From: Rhodanobacter sp. Soil772
GTDB taxonomy: Bacteria; Pseudomonadota; Gammaproteobacteria; Xanthomonadales; Rhodanobacteraceae
DNA: 64,000 bases
Reading direction: 5' to 3'
NCBI RefSeq assembly: GCF_001428385.1
Contig: NZ_LMSK01000001.1
Span: forward strand, 187,355 to 251,354
Shown here: positions 32,031-42,313 of the stretch, piece after piece
Layout: every line of letters begins with the position of its first letter
Position numbering within the stretch: the stretch's first letter is position 1
Notes under the pieces: generated by a model
The model's database searches: none
What the model saw: the letters and a program-made list of their open reading frames with translations, nothing else
What the model was told of the DNA's origin: nothing
Position numbers and translations under genes: made by a program

Positions 32031-33587
32031 CTACAGCTGCGATTCGATCGGCAGCCAGCTCATCACCCGGGTGATCGCGCGCAGCCACCAGCCGGCGTCG
32101 GGCTCGTGCCCGAGCACCCGCGGCGGCTGCGTGGTGCGGTCCAGCCACTGCGTCGAGCCGTCCGCGCTGCGGCGGAGTTGGTAGCTCAGCGCCGGTGCGG
32201 CCAGCCGCAGGTATTCCTGGCGCAGGTCGCGGGCCAGGCCCGGATCGTCGAACAGCACGCCCATCTCGGTGTTGAGGTTGGCCGAGCGCGGGTCGAGGTT
32301 GAACGAGCCGACGAAACCGCGCGCGCCGTCGATCACGAACGCCTTGGTGTGCAGGCTGGCGCCGCTGCTGCCGAACAGGCCGTGGGTGGCGACCGGGCCG
32401 TTGCGGCGGAGTTCGAACAGGCTCACGCCGCCGGCCAGCAGGCGTGAGCGGTAGCGCTCGTAGCCACTGTGCACGGCCGGCACGTCGTTCGCGGCCAGCG
32501 AGTTGGTGATCACGCCGACCCGCGCGCCGGCATGCACCAGCGTCAGCAGTGTGGCGGTGCCCTTGCTGCCGGGGACGAAGTAGGGCGAGATCAGCAGCAC
32601 CTCGCTGTGTACGCCGCCGAGGTGGGCGGCCAGCCGCGGTTGCAGCCAGCTGCCGCGGTCGGCGGACTTCGTCTTCAGCGGCGGATCGGACGCCACCACG
32701 ATGTTCGCGCTCCAGTGCGGCGACAGTTCGTGGTTGGCCAGGCGCTGCGCGGAGGGCGAGGCGGCGACCCGATGCAGATAGACCTGCGCGGTGGCGTCGG
32801 CGGACTCGTGGGCGAGCGCGGCCACCAGCTTGTGCAGGTTTTCCGGCGTCTGCGGGTTCAGCGCCTCGATCGGCACGGCCGCGCTGGAGTTCCAGAAATC
32901 GTCGAAGATCGCGCTGGCGTCGACCACCGCCGGGCCGAGCAGGAGCATGTCGAGGTCGCGGAAGTTCACGCTGCTGCCGGCGTCGAAGTATTCGTCGCCG
33001 ATGTTGCGGCCGCCGACCAGCGCGACCCGGCCGTCGACGATCCACGCCTTGTTGTGCATGCGGTGGTTGACGCTGAAGAAACGTTGCACCATTTCCAGCA
33101 GGCGCCACACGCCGCTGCGGTTGCGGAACGGGTTGTACAACCGCACTTCGATGTTGGGATGCGCGTCCAGCGCCAGCAGCGCCGGGTCGAGTCCCTTGGC
33201 GTTGATGTCGTCGAGCAGCAGGCGCACGCGCACGCCGCGCTCGGCCGCGGCGTATACCTCGCGCGCCAGCAGGTGGCCGACCAGGTCGTCGTGCCACATG
33301 TAGTACTGCAGGTCCAGGCTGCGCCCGGCCAGGCGTGCCGAGGCGGCGCGCGCGGCGAACGCGTCCAGGCCGTCGGGCAACAGGGTCGCTGCGGTCTTGC
33401 CCGGGTGGGTGGCCAGGTACGGCGCCAGCTCGCGGTCGATCGCGGTCTGTGCCGGCTGCAGCGGCAACGCCGTGCTGGGCGCACCGGTGGCGCGCGGAGT
33501 CAGGTGGTCGGCCAGCAGCAGCCCGCTGAGCATGAGCAGCAACAGCGCCAGCACACTCCAGCCCAGCCAGATCATCACCCTGCGCAT
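32031..33587 (-). CDS. Phospholipase D superfamily protein, cardiolipin-synthase-like (ClsC type)
   Basis: The 518-residue protein has an N-terminal membrane helix (IWLGWSVLALLLLMLSGLLLA) and two HKD motifs: HNKAWIVDG (His178, Lys180, Asp185) and LHTKAFVIDG near residue 403, each followed by the NIGDEYF or NLDPRSAN element. This is the arrangement of the YmdC/ClsC cardiolipin synthases, which join two phospholipids in the inner membrane. The start at 33587 is preferred because AGGAGGT lies 7 nt before it; the upstream extension has no such site. Confidence 0.86.
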   Translation of the reverse strand: MRRVMIWLGWSVLALLLLMLSGLLLADHLTPRATGAPSTALPLQPAQTAIDRELAPYLATHPGKTAATLLPDGLDAFAARAASARLAGRSLDLQYYMWHDDLVGHLLAREVYAAAERGVRVRLLLDDINAKGLDPALLALDAHPNIEVRLYNPFRNRSGVWRLLEMVQRFFSVNHRMHNKAWIVDGRVALVGGRNIGDEYFDAGSSVNFRDLDMLLLGPAVVDASAIFDDFWNSSAAVPIEALNPQTPENLHKLVAALAHESADATAQVYLHRVAASPSAQRLANHELSPHWSANIVVASDPPLKTKSADRGSWLQPRLAAHLGGVHSEVLLISPYFVPGSKGTATLLTLVHAGARVGVITNSLAANDVPAVHSGYERYRSRLLAGGVSLFELRRNGPVATHGLFGSSGASLHTKAFVIDGARGFVGSFNLDPRSANLNTEMGVLFDDPGLARDLRQEYLRLAAPALSYQLRRSADGSTQWLDRTTQPPRVLGHEPDAGWWLRAITRVMSWLPIESQL

Positions 33588-33634
33588 CCGTGGCACCTCC
33601 TGCGTCCGATTATTCGGTTGCCACCTCACATATG

Positions 33635-33667
33635 CAAAGGCCTGCCGCGCAACGCGGCAGGCCTTTG
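33635..33667 (-). terminator. Hairpin after leucine dehydrogenase gene
   Basis: A 15-bp perfect stem (CAAAGGCCTGCCGCG / CGCGGCAGGCCTTTG, 3-nt loop) lies 49 nt after the leucine dehydrogenase stop on the minus strand. It has no long T tract, so it is a probable but not classical terminator. Confidence 0.6.
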
Positions 33668-33716
33668 GCGAGCATCGCATGCCGGTGAGGTCACCGGCAT
33701 GCCGTATCGCAACGGT

Positions 33717-34820
<1,104 letters not shown>

Positions 34821-34920
34821 TGGAACGGTGACTCCATGATTTACGGTGCCGATGGGCATCTACAGATGGGCGGCGGGGAGCGGGTGGGACCCTGCCAGGG
34901 GGTGTGAAAACGCTGGAAAC

Positions 34921-34950
34921 TCATCGCCCCGACCGGAGCCGGGGCGATGA
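34921..34950 (-). terminator. Hairpin after YXWGXW protein gene
   Basis: TCATCGCCCC and GGGGCGATGA form a perfect 10-bp stem (extended by one G-C pair) with a short loop, 75 nt past the stop of the minus-strand gene at 35026. No strong T run follows. Confidence 0.55.
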
Positions 34951-35025
34951 ATCAAAGCGACAAGTTTAATACGTCGCCCCCGCCGGTGGTGACGCGACGC
35001 AACAAGCCAGGGGCGTATGGAGTGT

Positions 35026-35361
35026 TCAGCGACCCCAGTAACCCGGCTGGAAGCGCCACTGGCGACCATGCTGCACCCAGCGTGCCGGGCGGTAGTGACG
35101 GCCCGGATGCACCCTGACCCGAGTGCCGCCGACCCACACGTGGCGATGGGCATAACCGTCCCAGCGCCAGTAGCCCGGCGCCCATGCGTAACCGCGCCGC
35201 GCCGGCGGCAGCCGCTCGAAACGGGGCGGCGGCGGGGCCACGCCGATGTTGATGCCGACCGCCACCTGGGTGCGCGCGGCGGCGGGCGGCGTATACATGG
35301 CGCCGGCGAACGTCAGGCCGAGTCCGGCCAGCAGGGCCAGCTTGAGAGGTATGCGGGTCAT
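35026..35361 (-). CDS. Small exported protein with YXWGXW-type repeats
   Basis: The 111-residue protein has a signal peptide (LALLAGLGLTFAGAMYTPPAAAR). A Pro-rich segment (VAPPPPRFERLPPARRG) leads into aromatic repeats YAWAPGYWRWDG and WRFQPGYWGR, separated by HRHVWVGGTRVRVHPGRHYRPARWVQ. This matches the YXWGXW (BcpO-related) repeat family of small periplasmic or surface proteins with no proven function. It forms a single-gene unit between two hairpins. Confidence 0.8.
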   Translation of the reverse strand: MTRIPLKLALLAGLGLTFAGAMYTPPAAARTQVAVGINIGVAPPPPRFERLPPARRGYAWAPGYWRWDGYAHRHVWVGGTRVRVHPGRHYRPARWVQHGRQWRFQPGYWGR

Positions 35362-35405
35362 CGTGTTCTCCGTCAGCGCCGCGAACCGCGGCAGGCAGGA
35401 CGGAA

Positions 35406-35449
35406 AACGAGGGGCGGCGCGCGCAGTTGACGGCGTGCCGCCCCTCGTT
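35406..35449 (-). terminator. Hairpin after M48 peptidase gene
   Basis: AACGAGGGGCGGC at 35406-35418 pairs perfectly with GCCGCCCCTCGTT at 35437-35449 across an 18-nt loop. On the minus strand it is followed by TTTTCCG, 27 nt past the peptidase stop. Confidence 0.7.
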
Positions 35450-35475
35450 CAGCCAGCGATTACATCCAGGCCCGT

Positions 35476-36273
35476 TTACATCCGGCAGTTCGGCGCGTGG
35501 CCGCTGGCGCGCGCCTGCTGGTACACCGGCAGCAGTTGCTGTGCCTGCTTGTTCAGCGCCTGCGCACGGTTGCCGGACGACGGATGGGTGGACAGGAAGG
35601 CCGGCGGCTTGCTGCCGCCCTGCGCGCCCATCTTGTCCCACAGCGTCGCCGCCGCGCGCGGATCGAAACCGGCCTGGGCCATGTAGCGCTGGCCCAGCGT
35701 GTCGGCCTCGCTTTCCTGGGTGCGCGAGAACGGCAGCAGGATGCCCACCTGCGCGCCCACGCCGAGCAGCGCCGCGGCGTTGCCGGCATCGCTGCCGCGC
35801 GTGCCGGCGTAGATCGTGCCGGCAGCCACCGCCGCCTGCGCCGCCATGTTGTCGGACACGCGCTCCGCGCCGTGCCGCGACACCACGTGCGACAGCTCGT
35901 GGCCGAGCACCACCGCCAGCTGGTCCTGGTTATCGGCCAGCTTGAACATGCCGCGGTTCACGCCGATCCGGCCGCCGGGCAGGGCGAACGCGTTGGCGGT
36001 GTCGTCGCCGATGATCTGTACCTCCCACTGCTGGGTGTTCCACGGCGGCGGCAGCACCGCGATCAGCGCGTTGGACACGCAGGTGGCGTAGGCGCGCTCG
36101 CGCGGCGCGTCCACGAACTTGCCCTGCTTGCGCATGTCGTTGAACGCGCTCAGGCCCATCTGGCTCATCTGGCTGTCCGACACCATCATCAGCTGCGAGC
36201 GGCCGGTCGGCGAGGTGACGCAGGCGGCCAGCAGGGCGGTGATCAGCGGAATGCTCAGGTTGCGGATTTTCAT
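35476..36273 (-). CDS. M48 family zinc metallopeptidase, lipoprotein (LoiP/YggG-like)
   Basis: The 265-residue protein starts MKIRNLSIPLITALLAACVT, a signal peptide with lipobox LAAC. The zinc site is HELSH (His125, Glu126, His129) and the third ligand lies in SRTQESEADTLGQRY near residue 187. ANAFALPGGRIGVNRGMF is the usual M48 strand before the active helix. It is about the size of E. coli LoiP, an outer-membrane-anchored protease in envelope quality control, and that role is inferred. It is divergent from the TetR gene. Confidence 0.9.
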   Translation of the reverse strand: MKIRNLSIPLITALLAACVTSPTGRSQLMMVSDSQMSQMGLSAFNDMRKQGKFVDAPRERAYATCVSNALIAVLPPPWNTQQWEVQIIGDDTANAFALPGGRIGVNRGMFKLADNQDQLAVVLGHELSHVVSRHGAERVSDNMAAQAAVAAGTIYAGTRGSDAGNAAALLGVGAQVGILLPFSRTQESEADTLGQRYMAQAGFDPRAAATLWDKMGAQGGSKPPAFLSTHPSSGNRAQALNKQAQQLLPVYQQARASGHAPNCRM

Positions 36274-36347
36274 GTGGGATCCTCCTTGGCTTGCAGCGGC
36301 GAAGCATACCTACAAGGTCTGCCGAGGCCGCGTGACTGTCGCTTGAT

Positions 36348-36369
36348 ATAGAACGAACGGTCGTGCTAT
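36348..36369 (+). promoter_or_regulatory. Probable TetR operator
   Basis: The imperfect palindrome ATAGAACGAACGGTCGTGCTAT, with core ACGA-ACGG-TCGT, ends 10 nt before the TetR start. Inverted repeats of this size and position usually mark autoregulation by TetR-family proteins. The spacing would also block the ribosomal protein-free region used as promoter by the downstream hydrolase. Confidence 0.6.
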
Positions 36370-36379
36370 TTTTACAACC

Positions 36380-36982
36380 ATGACGATCGCCACCCACCCC
36401 GGCAAGCGTGCGGCCACCCGCGACACCATCCTCGACCACGCCTACGCGCTGGCCCGCCGCGACGGGCTGGAAGGCCTGTCGATCGGCAGCCTGGCCAGCG
36501 ACGTGGGCATGTCCAAGAGCGGCGTGTTCGCCCACTTCGGTTCGCGTGAAGACCTGCAACTGGCGGTGCTCGACACCGGCCGCCAGCGCTTCGTGACCCA
36601 GGTGCTGCTGCCGGCGCTGAAGCAGCCGCACGGCCTGCCGCGGCTGCGTGCGATCGTGGCGAACTGGTTCGAATGGAGCCGCGAGCACCAGAGCGGCTGC
36701 GTGCTGCTGTCCGCCGTCAGCGAGTACGACGGCCGCGAAGGCGCGCTGCACGACGGCGTGGTGCGGCAGCAGGCCGGCTGGCGCGACGAGTTGCAGAAGG
36801 CGATCGCACAGGCGGTCGAACTGGGCCACCTGCGCAGCGACACCGACGTCGCCCTGCTTGCCTTCGAGATCTACGCCCTGATGCTCGGCCTGCATCACGA
36901 CGCCGGGCTGTTCGGATTCGACGAAGCCGGCCGCTGTACCAAGGCGGCTTTCGAGCGCCTGTGGCGCAGCTGGCAAACCTGA
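36380..36982 (+). CDS. TetR/AcrR family transcriptional regulator
   Basis: The 200-residue protein has an N-terminal helix-turn-helix: ATRDTILDHAYALARRDGLEGLSIGSLASDVGMSKSGVFAHFGSREDLQLAVL, the classical TetR DNA-binding pattern. The C-terminal ligand-binding part (WFEWSREHQSGCVLLSAVSEYDGREG) resembles TetR_C subgroups found next to hydrolases or lipid genes. An operator-like palindrome lies upstream, and the alpha/beta hydrolase gene starts 10 nt after its stop, so the two form an autoregulated pair. The inducer is unknown. Confidence 0.88.
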   Translation: MTIATHPGKRAATRDTILDHAYALARRDGLEGLSIGSLASDVGMSKSGVFAHFGSREDLQLAVLDTGRQRFVTQVLLPALKQPHGLPRLRAIVANWFEWSREHQSGCVLLSAVSEYDGREGALHDGVVRQQAGWRDELQKAIAQAVELGHLRSDTDVALLAFEIYALMLGLHHDAGLFGFDEAGRCTKAAFERLWRSWQT

Positions 36983-36992
36983 GGCGAAACCC

Positions 36993-37895
36993 ATGCCCAC
37001 CGTCATCGACCGACTCAAGCTCACCACCGTGCGTACCGGCTTCGTGCTGGGCGGCCGCATCGCACCGAAGCGTACGGTGAACCGCGCCGCGCGCCTGTTC
37101 GCCACCCCGTTCGCCAGCAGCCGCAGCCGCGCGCAGGCGGCGCAGGGCGACGCGGACATGCAGCGCGGCGAATTGCACGTCAACGGCGAAACCATCGCCA
37201 CCTACGTCTGGGGCGACCCCGCCACCCAGCCCTACGCGCTGCTGGCGCACGGCTGGTCCAGCTTCGGCCTGCGCTTCCTGCCGTGGGTGGCGCAGTTGCG
37301 TGCGCAGGGTTTCGCCGTGGTCACCTTCGACCAGCCCGGCCACGGCCACAGCACCGGCAAGCTGTGCACGTTGCCGGAATTCATCACGACGATCCGCGCG
37401 ATCGGCGAGCGTTACGGCAACGCCGCGCTGGCGATCGGCCACTCGCTCGGCGGTGCCGCCGTCACCTTCGCGCAGGACGAAAGCTGGCATGCCGATCGGC
37501 TGATCCTGGTGGCGCCCGCCGCCGACATGAAGGCGGCGGCCGGTCGCTTCTTCCGCTTCGTGCGCCTGGGTGGCTACCTGCGCGAGCCGTTCTACGCATG
37601 GCTGCACCGGCGTACCGGCGTGCACATCGACGAGCTGCGGGTGGAACGCAAGCTGCCCATGCTCGGCCAGCCCGCGTTGATCGTGCACGACCTCGACGAC
37701 GCGGACGTGCCGTGGGCCGAAGGCGAGCGTTACGCCCAGTACTGGCCCGGCGCGCGACTGTACACCACGCAGGGCCTGGGCCACCGCCGCGTGCTCGACG
37801 CCCCCGAAGTGATCGAGGCAGCGCTGGCTTTCGTGCGCGGCGAACAGGTGGGCACGCGCGTGATCGGCAGCCCGGACCTCGCGCTCTGCATGTAG
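36993..37895 (+). CDS. Alpha/beta hydrolase
   Basis: The 300-residue protein has the alpha/beta hydrolase core: LLAHGWSSFGLRF for the oxyanion region, the nucleophile elbow GHSLGGAAV with Ser near residue 152, a late Asp segment (IVHDLDDADVPWAEG) and the catalytic His in TTQGLGHRRVLD. The N-terminal 50 residues (VRTGFVLGGRIAPKRTVNRAARLF) are basic and may associate with membranes. The substrate is unknown. It is co-transcribed with the TetR gene. Confidence 0.85.
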   Translation: MPTVIDRLKLTTVRTGFVLGGRIAPKRTVNRAARLFATPFASSRSRAQAAQGDADMQRGELHVNGETIATYVWGDPATQPYALLAHGWSSFGLRFLPWVAQLRAQGFAVVTFDQPGHGHSTGKLCTLPEFITTIRAIGERYGNAALAIGHSLGGAAVTFAQDESWHADRLILVAPAADMKAAAGRFFRFVRLGGYLREPFYAWLHRRTGVHIDELRVERKLPMLGQPALIVHDLDDADVPWAEGERYAQYWPGARLYTTQGLGHRRVLDAPEVIEAALAFVRGEQVGTRVIGSPDLALCM

Positions 37896-37932
37896 GTTTT
37901 CCTTCTCCCCCGGAATTTCAGGGGAAATAACA

Positions 37933-37986
37933 CCGTCATCCCGGCGAAGGCCGGGATCGCACTTCCGGCCTTCGCCGGGATGACGG
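37933..37986. repeat. REP-like palindrome
   Basis: Two perfect 22-nt inverted arms (37933-37954 and 37965-37986, starting CCGTCATCCCGGCGAAGG) flank a 10-nt loop. This is the widespread GTCATCCCGGCGAAGGCCGGGAT-type extragenic palindrome of proteobacteria. It lies between the hydrolase stop and icmF. Confidence 0.85.
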
Positions 37987-38062
37987 CGTGGTAGCCCAAA
38001 ACTCCGCGCTCCCTGTCGATCCACTAGAATCGGCAAGTTCAAGCACGATGTCCGGAGTTGCC

Positions 38063-41000
38063 ATGAGTTCCCCCGCCAAGCACGTCCCCGCCAGCGCCCC
38101 GCAGACGGAAACCACCCCACTGCGTTTCGTCACCGCGGCCAGCCTGTTCGATGGCCACGACGCGGCGATCAACATCATGCGGCGAATCATCCAGTCGCAG
38201 GGTGCGGAGGTGATCCACCTCGGCCACAACCGTTCGGTCGAGGACGTGGTGCGCGCCGCGCTGCAGGAAGATGCCGACGCGATCGCGCTGTCGTCCTACC
38301 AGGGCGGCCACGTCGAGTACTTCAAATACATGGTCGACATGCTGCGCGAGCGCGGCGCCGGCCACGTGCGCGTGTTCGGCGGCGGCGGCGGCACCATCAC
38401 GCCGGAAGAGATCCGCGAGCTGCAGGCCTACGGCGTCGAGCGCATCTACCACCCGAACGACGGCATGAAACTCGGCCTGGTCGAGATGATCGAGGACGTG
38501 ATGCAGCGCGCCGGCAGCGCGGCGGCCAAGCGCGCGGAAGCCGAAGACCGCGCGCTGCCCAAGGTCGACATCGACGACGAAATCTCGATCGGCCACATGC
38601 TCTCGGCGATCGAGCTGGGCAAGCTCGACGGCAGCGAGCTCGAACACCATCGCAAGCAGTGGAAGCTGGCCGGCAAGCACACCCCGGTGCTTGGCCTCAC
38701 CGGCACCGGCGGCGCCGGCAAGTCGTCGGTGGTGGACGAATTGCTGCTGCGCTTCCTGCATGCGTTCCCCGACATGCGCATCGCCGTGCTCGCCGTCGAT
38801 CCGACGCGTCGCCGTTCGGGTGGCGCGTTGCTGGGCGACCGCATCCGCATGAATTCGTTGCGCTCCAAGCGCGTGTACATGCGCTCAATGGCCACCCGCC
38901 GCCAGCACGCGGCCACCAGCATCGTGCTGCACGACTGCATCGACTTCCTGAAGAGCCAGCCGTATGACCTGGTGATCGTCGAGACCGCCGGCATCGGCCA
39001 GAGCGATTCGGAAATCGTCGACCTGGTCGACTTCCCGGTCTACGTGATGACCAGCGACTACGGTGCCGCCAGCCAGCTGGAGAAGATCGACATGATCGAC
39101 TTCGCCGACCTGGTCGTGCTGAACAAGTTCGACAAGCGCGGTGCCGAAGACGCGCTGCGCGACGTGCGCAAGCAGTGGAAGCGCAACCACACCGCGTTCA
39201 CCGTGAAAGATGCGGACGTGCCGGTCTACCCGACTATCGCCAGCCAGTTCAACGACCCGGGCGTCACCTGGATGTTCACCAACCTGTGCCGGCTGATGCG
39301 CGAGAAGCTCGCGCTGCCGGTGGAGAAATGGTCGCCCCAGCTCGACACCACCCTGAAAGAACCGCGCGCCACCGTGCTGATTCCCGGCGCCCGCGTGCGC
39401 TACCTCGCCGAGATCGCCGAGCAGGGCCGTGCCATCAACAGCGGCATCGCGCATCAGGCCGAATTCGCCAGCAAGGCGCAGCATTACTACGAGGCGCTGA
39501 AGGAGCTGGGCGATAGCAGGCTGCCGCGCCCGCTCGATCTGTACAGCAGCGCAGACTTGCACGCATCTCCATCCGATCACGCTGAGCGTAGCCCGCAGGG
39601 CGCAGTCGAAGCGCCGCACCACGTCGACCGCTCCATCCTCCTTCTGCGCCAGCGCTACAACGCCGCGCTCAAGGAACTCAGCCACGAAGCCATCCATCAG
39701 TTGCGCGAATGGCCGGCGCTGTACGAGTCGGTCACCGCCGACGTCAACGAATACAAGGTGCGCGACAAAGTCATCCGCGTCGACAACTACCGCGACTCGC
39801 TGAGCCACCAGAAAATTCCGAAAGTCTCCCCGCCCAAATCGAAAGACTGGGGCGAACTCGTCAGCTTCCTCGGCCGCGAGAACCTGCCGGGCCACTACCC
39901 GTACACCGGCGGCGTCTACCCGTACCGCCGCAGCGGGGAAGATCCCACCCGCATGTTCGCAGGCGAAGGCACGCCCGAGCGCACCAACCGCCGCTTCCAT
40001 TATCTGAGCCAGGGCGGCGCCGCCACGCGCCTGTCCACCGCGTTCGACTCGGTCACCCTGTACGGCGAAGACCCCGCGCCGCGCCCGGACATCTACGGCA
40101 AGATCGGCAACTCCGGCGTCAACATCGCCACCCTGGACGACATGAAGAAGCTGTACTCCGGCTTCGACCTCAGCGCGCCCAGCACCTCCGTCTCCATGAC
40201 CATCAACGGCCCCGCGCCGATGATCCTGGCGATGTTCATGAACACCGCCATCGACCAGAACGTCGAGAAATACCTCAAGGAAGACGGCCAGCGCTGGGCT
40301 GCCGCGCAGCAAACCATCGACAAGCTCTACAAGAACAGCTCGCGCCCGCAATACCACGGCGACCTGCCCAAGGGTAACGACGGCTTGGGCCTGGGCCTGC
40401 TCGGCGTCTGCGGCGACGAACTGGTCGACGCGGAAACCTACGCCCGCATCAAGGCCGACACGCTCACCAAGGTGCGCGGCACCGTGCAGGCCGACATCCT
40501 CAAGGAAGACCAGGCGCAGAACACCTGCATCTTCTCGACCGAATTCGCGCTGCGTATGATGGGCGACATCCAGCAGTACTTCGTCGACCACAAGGTGCGC
40601 AACTTCTACTCGGTGTCGATCAGCGGTTACCACATCGCCGAAGCCGGTGCGAACCCGATCAGCCAGCTCGCCTTCACGCTCAGCAACGGCTTCACCATCG
40701 TCGAGTACTACCTCGCCCGCGGCATGAAGGTGGACGACTTCGCGCCGAATCTCAGCTTCTTCTTCTCCAACGGCATGGACCCGGAATACACCGTCATCGG
40801 CCGCGTCGCCCGCCGCATCTGGGCCCGCGCCATGCGCGAGCGCTACGGCGCCAGCGCCCGCAGCCAGATGATGAAGTACCACATCCAGACCTCCGGCCGC
40901 TCGCTGCACGCGCAGGAAATCCAGTTCAACGACATCCGCACCACGCTGCAGGCGATGTACGCCCTGTTCGACAACTGCAACTCCCTGCACACCAACGCCT

Positions 41001-41578
41001 ACGACGAAGCGATCACCACGCCCACCGAAGAAAGCGTGCGCCGCGCGGTGGCGATACAGATGATCATCAACAAGGAACTCGGCCTCAACTTCAACGAGAA
41101 CCCGTGGCAGGGCAGCTACGTCGTCGACACCCTCACCGACCTGGTGGAAGAAGCCGTCTACAAGGAGTTCGAGGCGATCAGCGAGCGCGGCGGCGTGCTC
41201 GGCGCGATGGACACTATGTACCAGCGCGGCAAGATCCAGGAAGAGTCGATGTACTACGAGCACAAGAAGCACGACGGCTCGCTGCCGCTGATCGGGGTCA
41301 ATACGTTCCTGCCGAAGGATCATGGCGGGGAGATCGCTACCGAGATCGAGTTGATCCGCTCGACCGAAGAAGAGAAGGGCCAGCAGATCGCCAACGTGAA
41401 GCGCTACGGCGAGGCACGCAATGCGCTGGCCTCAGACAGCCTCAAGGTGTTGCAGGTAACGGCGCGCGACCGGCGCAACGTGTTCGAGCAGTTGATCGAG
41501 GCGGTGAAGTACAACTCGCTGGGGCAGATTTCGCACGCGTTGTATGACGTCGGCGGCGAATACCGCCGCAATATGTAA
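38063..41578 (+). CDS. icmF: Fused isobutyryl-CoA mutase (IcmF)
   Basis: The 1171-residue protein has the IcmF domain order. An N-terminal B12-binding domain carries the lower-ligand motif in [12 protein letters not shown] (DGH at 30-32). A MeaI-type GTPase chaperone has Walker [10 protein letters not shown] at 214-222 and the ETAGIGQSD switch. The large catalytic TIM-barrel part has [11 protein letters not shown] and many substrate-channel segments to the end. It interconverts isobutyryl-CoA and butyryl-CoA with adenosylcobalamin, and some members also act on pivalyl- and isovaleryl-CoA. ATG 38063 has GGAG 5 nt upstream. About residues 500-525 hold an unusual extra linker (see the repeat at 39581). 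A diverged copy of its 3' end is found at 42314. Confidence 0.93.
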   Translation: MSSPAKHVPASAPQTETTPLRFVTAASLFDGHDAAINIMRRIIQSQGAEVIHLGHNRSVEDVVRAALQEDADAIALSSYQGGHVEYFKYMVDMLRERGAGHVRVFGGGGGTITPEEIRELQAYGVERIYHPNDGMKLGLVEMIEDVMQRAGSAAAKRAEAEDRALPKVDIDDEISIGHMLSAIELGKLDGSELEHHRKQWKLAGKHTPVLGLTGTGGAGKSSVVDELLLRFLHAFPDMRIAVLAVDPTRRRSGGALLGDRIRMNSLRSKRVYMRSMATRRQHAATSIVLHDCIDFLKSQPYDLVIVETAGIGQSDSEIVDLVDFPVYVMTSDYGAASQLEKIDMIDFADLVVLNKFDKRGAEDALRDVRKQWKRNHTAFTVKDADVPVYPTIASQFNDPGVTWMFTNLCRLMREKLALPVEKWSPQLDTTLKEPRATVLIPGARVRYLAEIAEQGRAINSGIAHQAEFASKAQHYYEALKELGDSRLPRPLDLYSSADLHASPSDHAERSPQGAVEAPHHVDRSILLLRQRYNAALKELSHEAIHQLREWPALYESVTADVNEYKVRDKVIRVDNYRDSLSHQKIPKVSPPKSKDWGELVSFLGRENLPGHYPYTGGVYPYRRSGEDPTRMFAGEGTPERTNRRFHYLSQGGAATRLSTAFDSVTLYGEDPAPRPDIYGKIGNSGVNIATLDDMKKLYSGFDLSAPSTSVSMTINGPAPMILAMFMNTAIDQNVEKYLKEDGQRWAAAQQTIDKLYKNSSRPQYHGDLPKGNDGLGLGLLGVCGDELVDAETYARIKADTLTKVRGTVQADILKEDQAQNTCIFSTEFALRMMGDIQQYFVDHKVRNFYSVSISGYHIAEAGANPISQLAFTLSNGFTIVEYYLARGMKVDDFAPNLSFFFSNGMDPEYTVIGRVARRIWARAMRERYGASARSQMMKYHIQTSGRSLHAQEIQFNDIRTTLQAMYALFDNCNSLHTNAYDEAITTPTEESVRRAVAIQMIINKELGLNFNENPWQGSYVVDTLTDLVEEAVYKEFEAISERGGVLGAMDTMYQRGKIQEESMYYEHKKHDGSLPLIGVNTFLPKDHGGEIATEIELIRSTEEEKGQQIANVKRYGEARNALASDSLKVLQVTARDRRNVFEQLIEAVKYNSLGQISHALYDVGGEYRRNM
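39581..39614 (+). repeat. REP-like sequence embedded in the icmF coding region
   Basis: GCTGAGCGTAGCCCGCAGGG followed by CGCAGTCGAAGCGC resembles the extragenic GCTGAGCGTAG...CAGTCGAAG palindromes common in this order. Here it lies in frame inside icmF and codes part of the linker [13 protein letters not shown] between the GTPase region and the mutase domain. Identity as a REP derivative is from pattern memory. Confidence 0.5.
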
Positions 41579-41581
41579 GCC

Positions 41582-42121
41582 ATGTCCCGCCTGGTCGAGC
41601 AGATCAAGCAGGCTGTTGCCGCCTTTACTGGCTGCAAGACCACGCCTGCGTTGATCGGGGGATTGGCGTTGGCCGCGCACCAGGTGGTGCGCGCCACGCG
41701 CGATGTGGATTTTCTCGCCGACGCGGACGACGCGGATCGGCTGCACGAGATCCTGCTGGCGCTCGGCTACCGCTGCGTCCATCGCAGCGAGGACGCAGCC
41801 AACTACCTGCGCGAGGACGAGGGCTTGGATCTGCTGTATGCGCATCGCCCGACGGCACGACGCCTGCTCGCCGACGCCGAGGAACGTTCCACGGCCATGG
41901 GGTCGCTGCGCGTCATCAGCGCCGAAGGCCTGATCGGGTTCAAGCTGCAGGCGCTGGTCAACAACCCATCCCGCACGCGCGACCTCGACGACATCCGTGG
42001 GCTGTTGCGCGCGCAGCGTGGCCGGCTCAACATGCAGGAAGTGCAGGGGTACTTCGCGCTGTTCGACCGCCAGGAGATGCTGGATGAATTACTCGCCGAA
42101 ATCGCCAACGACAAAGCATGA
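41582..42121 (+). CDS. Nucleotidyltransferase-like protein (AbiEii/MNT-related fold)
   Basis: The 179-residue protein has the nucleotidyltransferase core PALIGGLALAAHQVVRATRDVDFLADAD: a GG, then R.TRDVDF with two acidic residues, as in AbiEii-like and MNT toxins and other minimal nucleotidyltransferases. A later helix has ISAEGLIGFKLQALVNNPSRTRDLDDI, where the lysine and the D-L-D element are typical. It starts 4 nt after the icmF stop and overlaps the next small ORF by 38 nt, so the two form a cassette. Function as a toxin or tRNA-modifying enzyme is inference. Confidence 0.75.
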   Translation: MSRLVEQIKQAVAAFTGCKTTPALIGGLALAAHQVVRATRDVDFLADADDADRLHEILLALGYRCVHRSEDAANYLREDEGLDLLYAHRPTARRLLADAEERSTAMGSLRVISAEGLIGFKLQALVNNPSRTRDLDDIRGLLRAQRGRLNMQEVQGYFALFDRQEMLDELLAEIANDKA

Positions 42122-42281
42122 CGGTGTCCGCGAGCCGTTGATCGGCAGCGACGTGCTGGATGTCGTGCAGGCGGGCAGGGGCGATCTATCGGACTGGGTG
42201 GAGTTGATGGAGGCGGTGGAGGTGTTGTGTCCAGTGTGGCCGGCGGTTGAGATTCAGCGTAACGGGGCATTTCGACTTTGA
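42084..42281 (+). CDS. Small protein partner of the nucleotidyltransferase, unknown
   Basis: The 65-residue protein (starts MNYSPKSPTTKHDGVREPLI) has a compact acidic helix region DVLDVVQAGRGDLSDWVELMEAVEVLC. It begins inside the nucleotidyltransferase gene (38-nt overlap, different frame), a common arrangement for toxin-antitoxin-like pairs. No known fold is recognised. It lies directly before the second icmF 3'-end copy. Confidence 0.6.
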   Translation: MNYSPKSPTTKHDGVREPLIGSDVLDVVQAGRGDLSDWVELMEAVEVLCPVWPAVEIQRNGAFRL

Positions 42282-42313
42282 TTCGGCAGCAACAGTCATC
42301 TGCGCCTAGTGAT

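Noticed and set aside
38885-41323. 812-codon antisense frame in icmF
   Set aside because: Shadow of a confidently identified B12 enzyme; composition is low-complexity Val/Ala/Asp/Arg.
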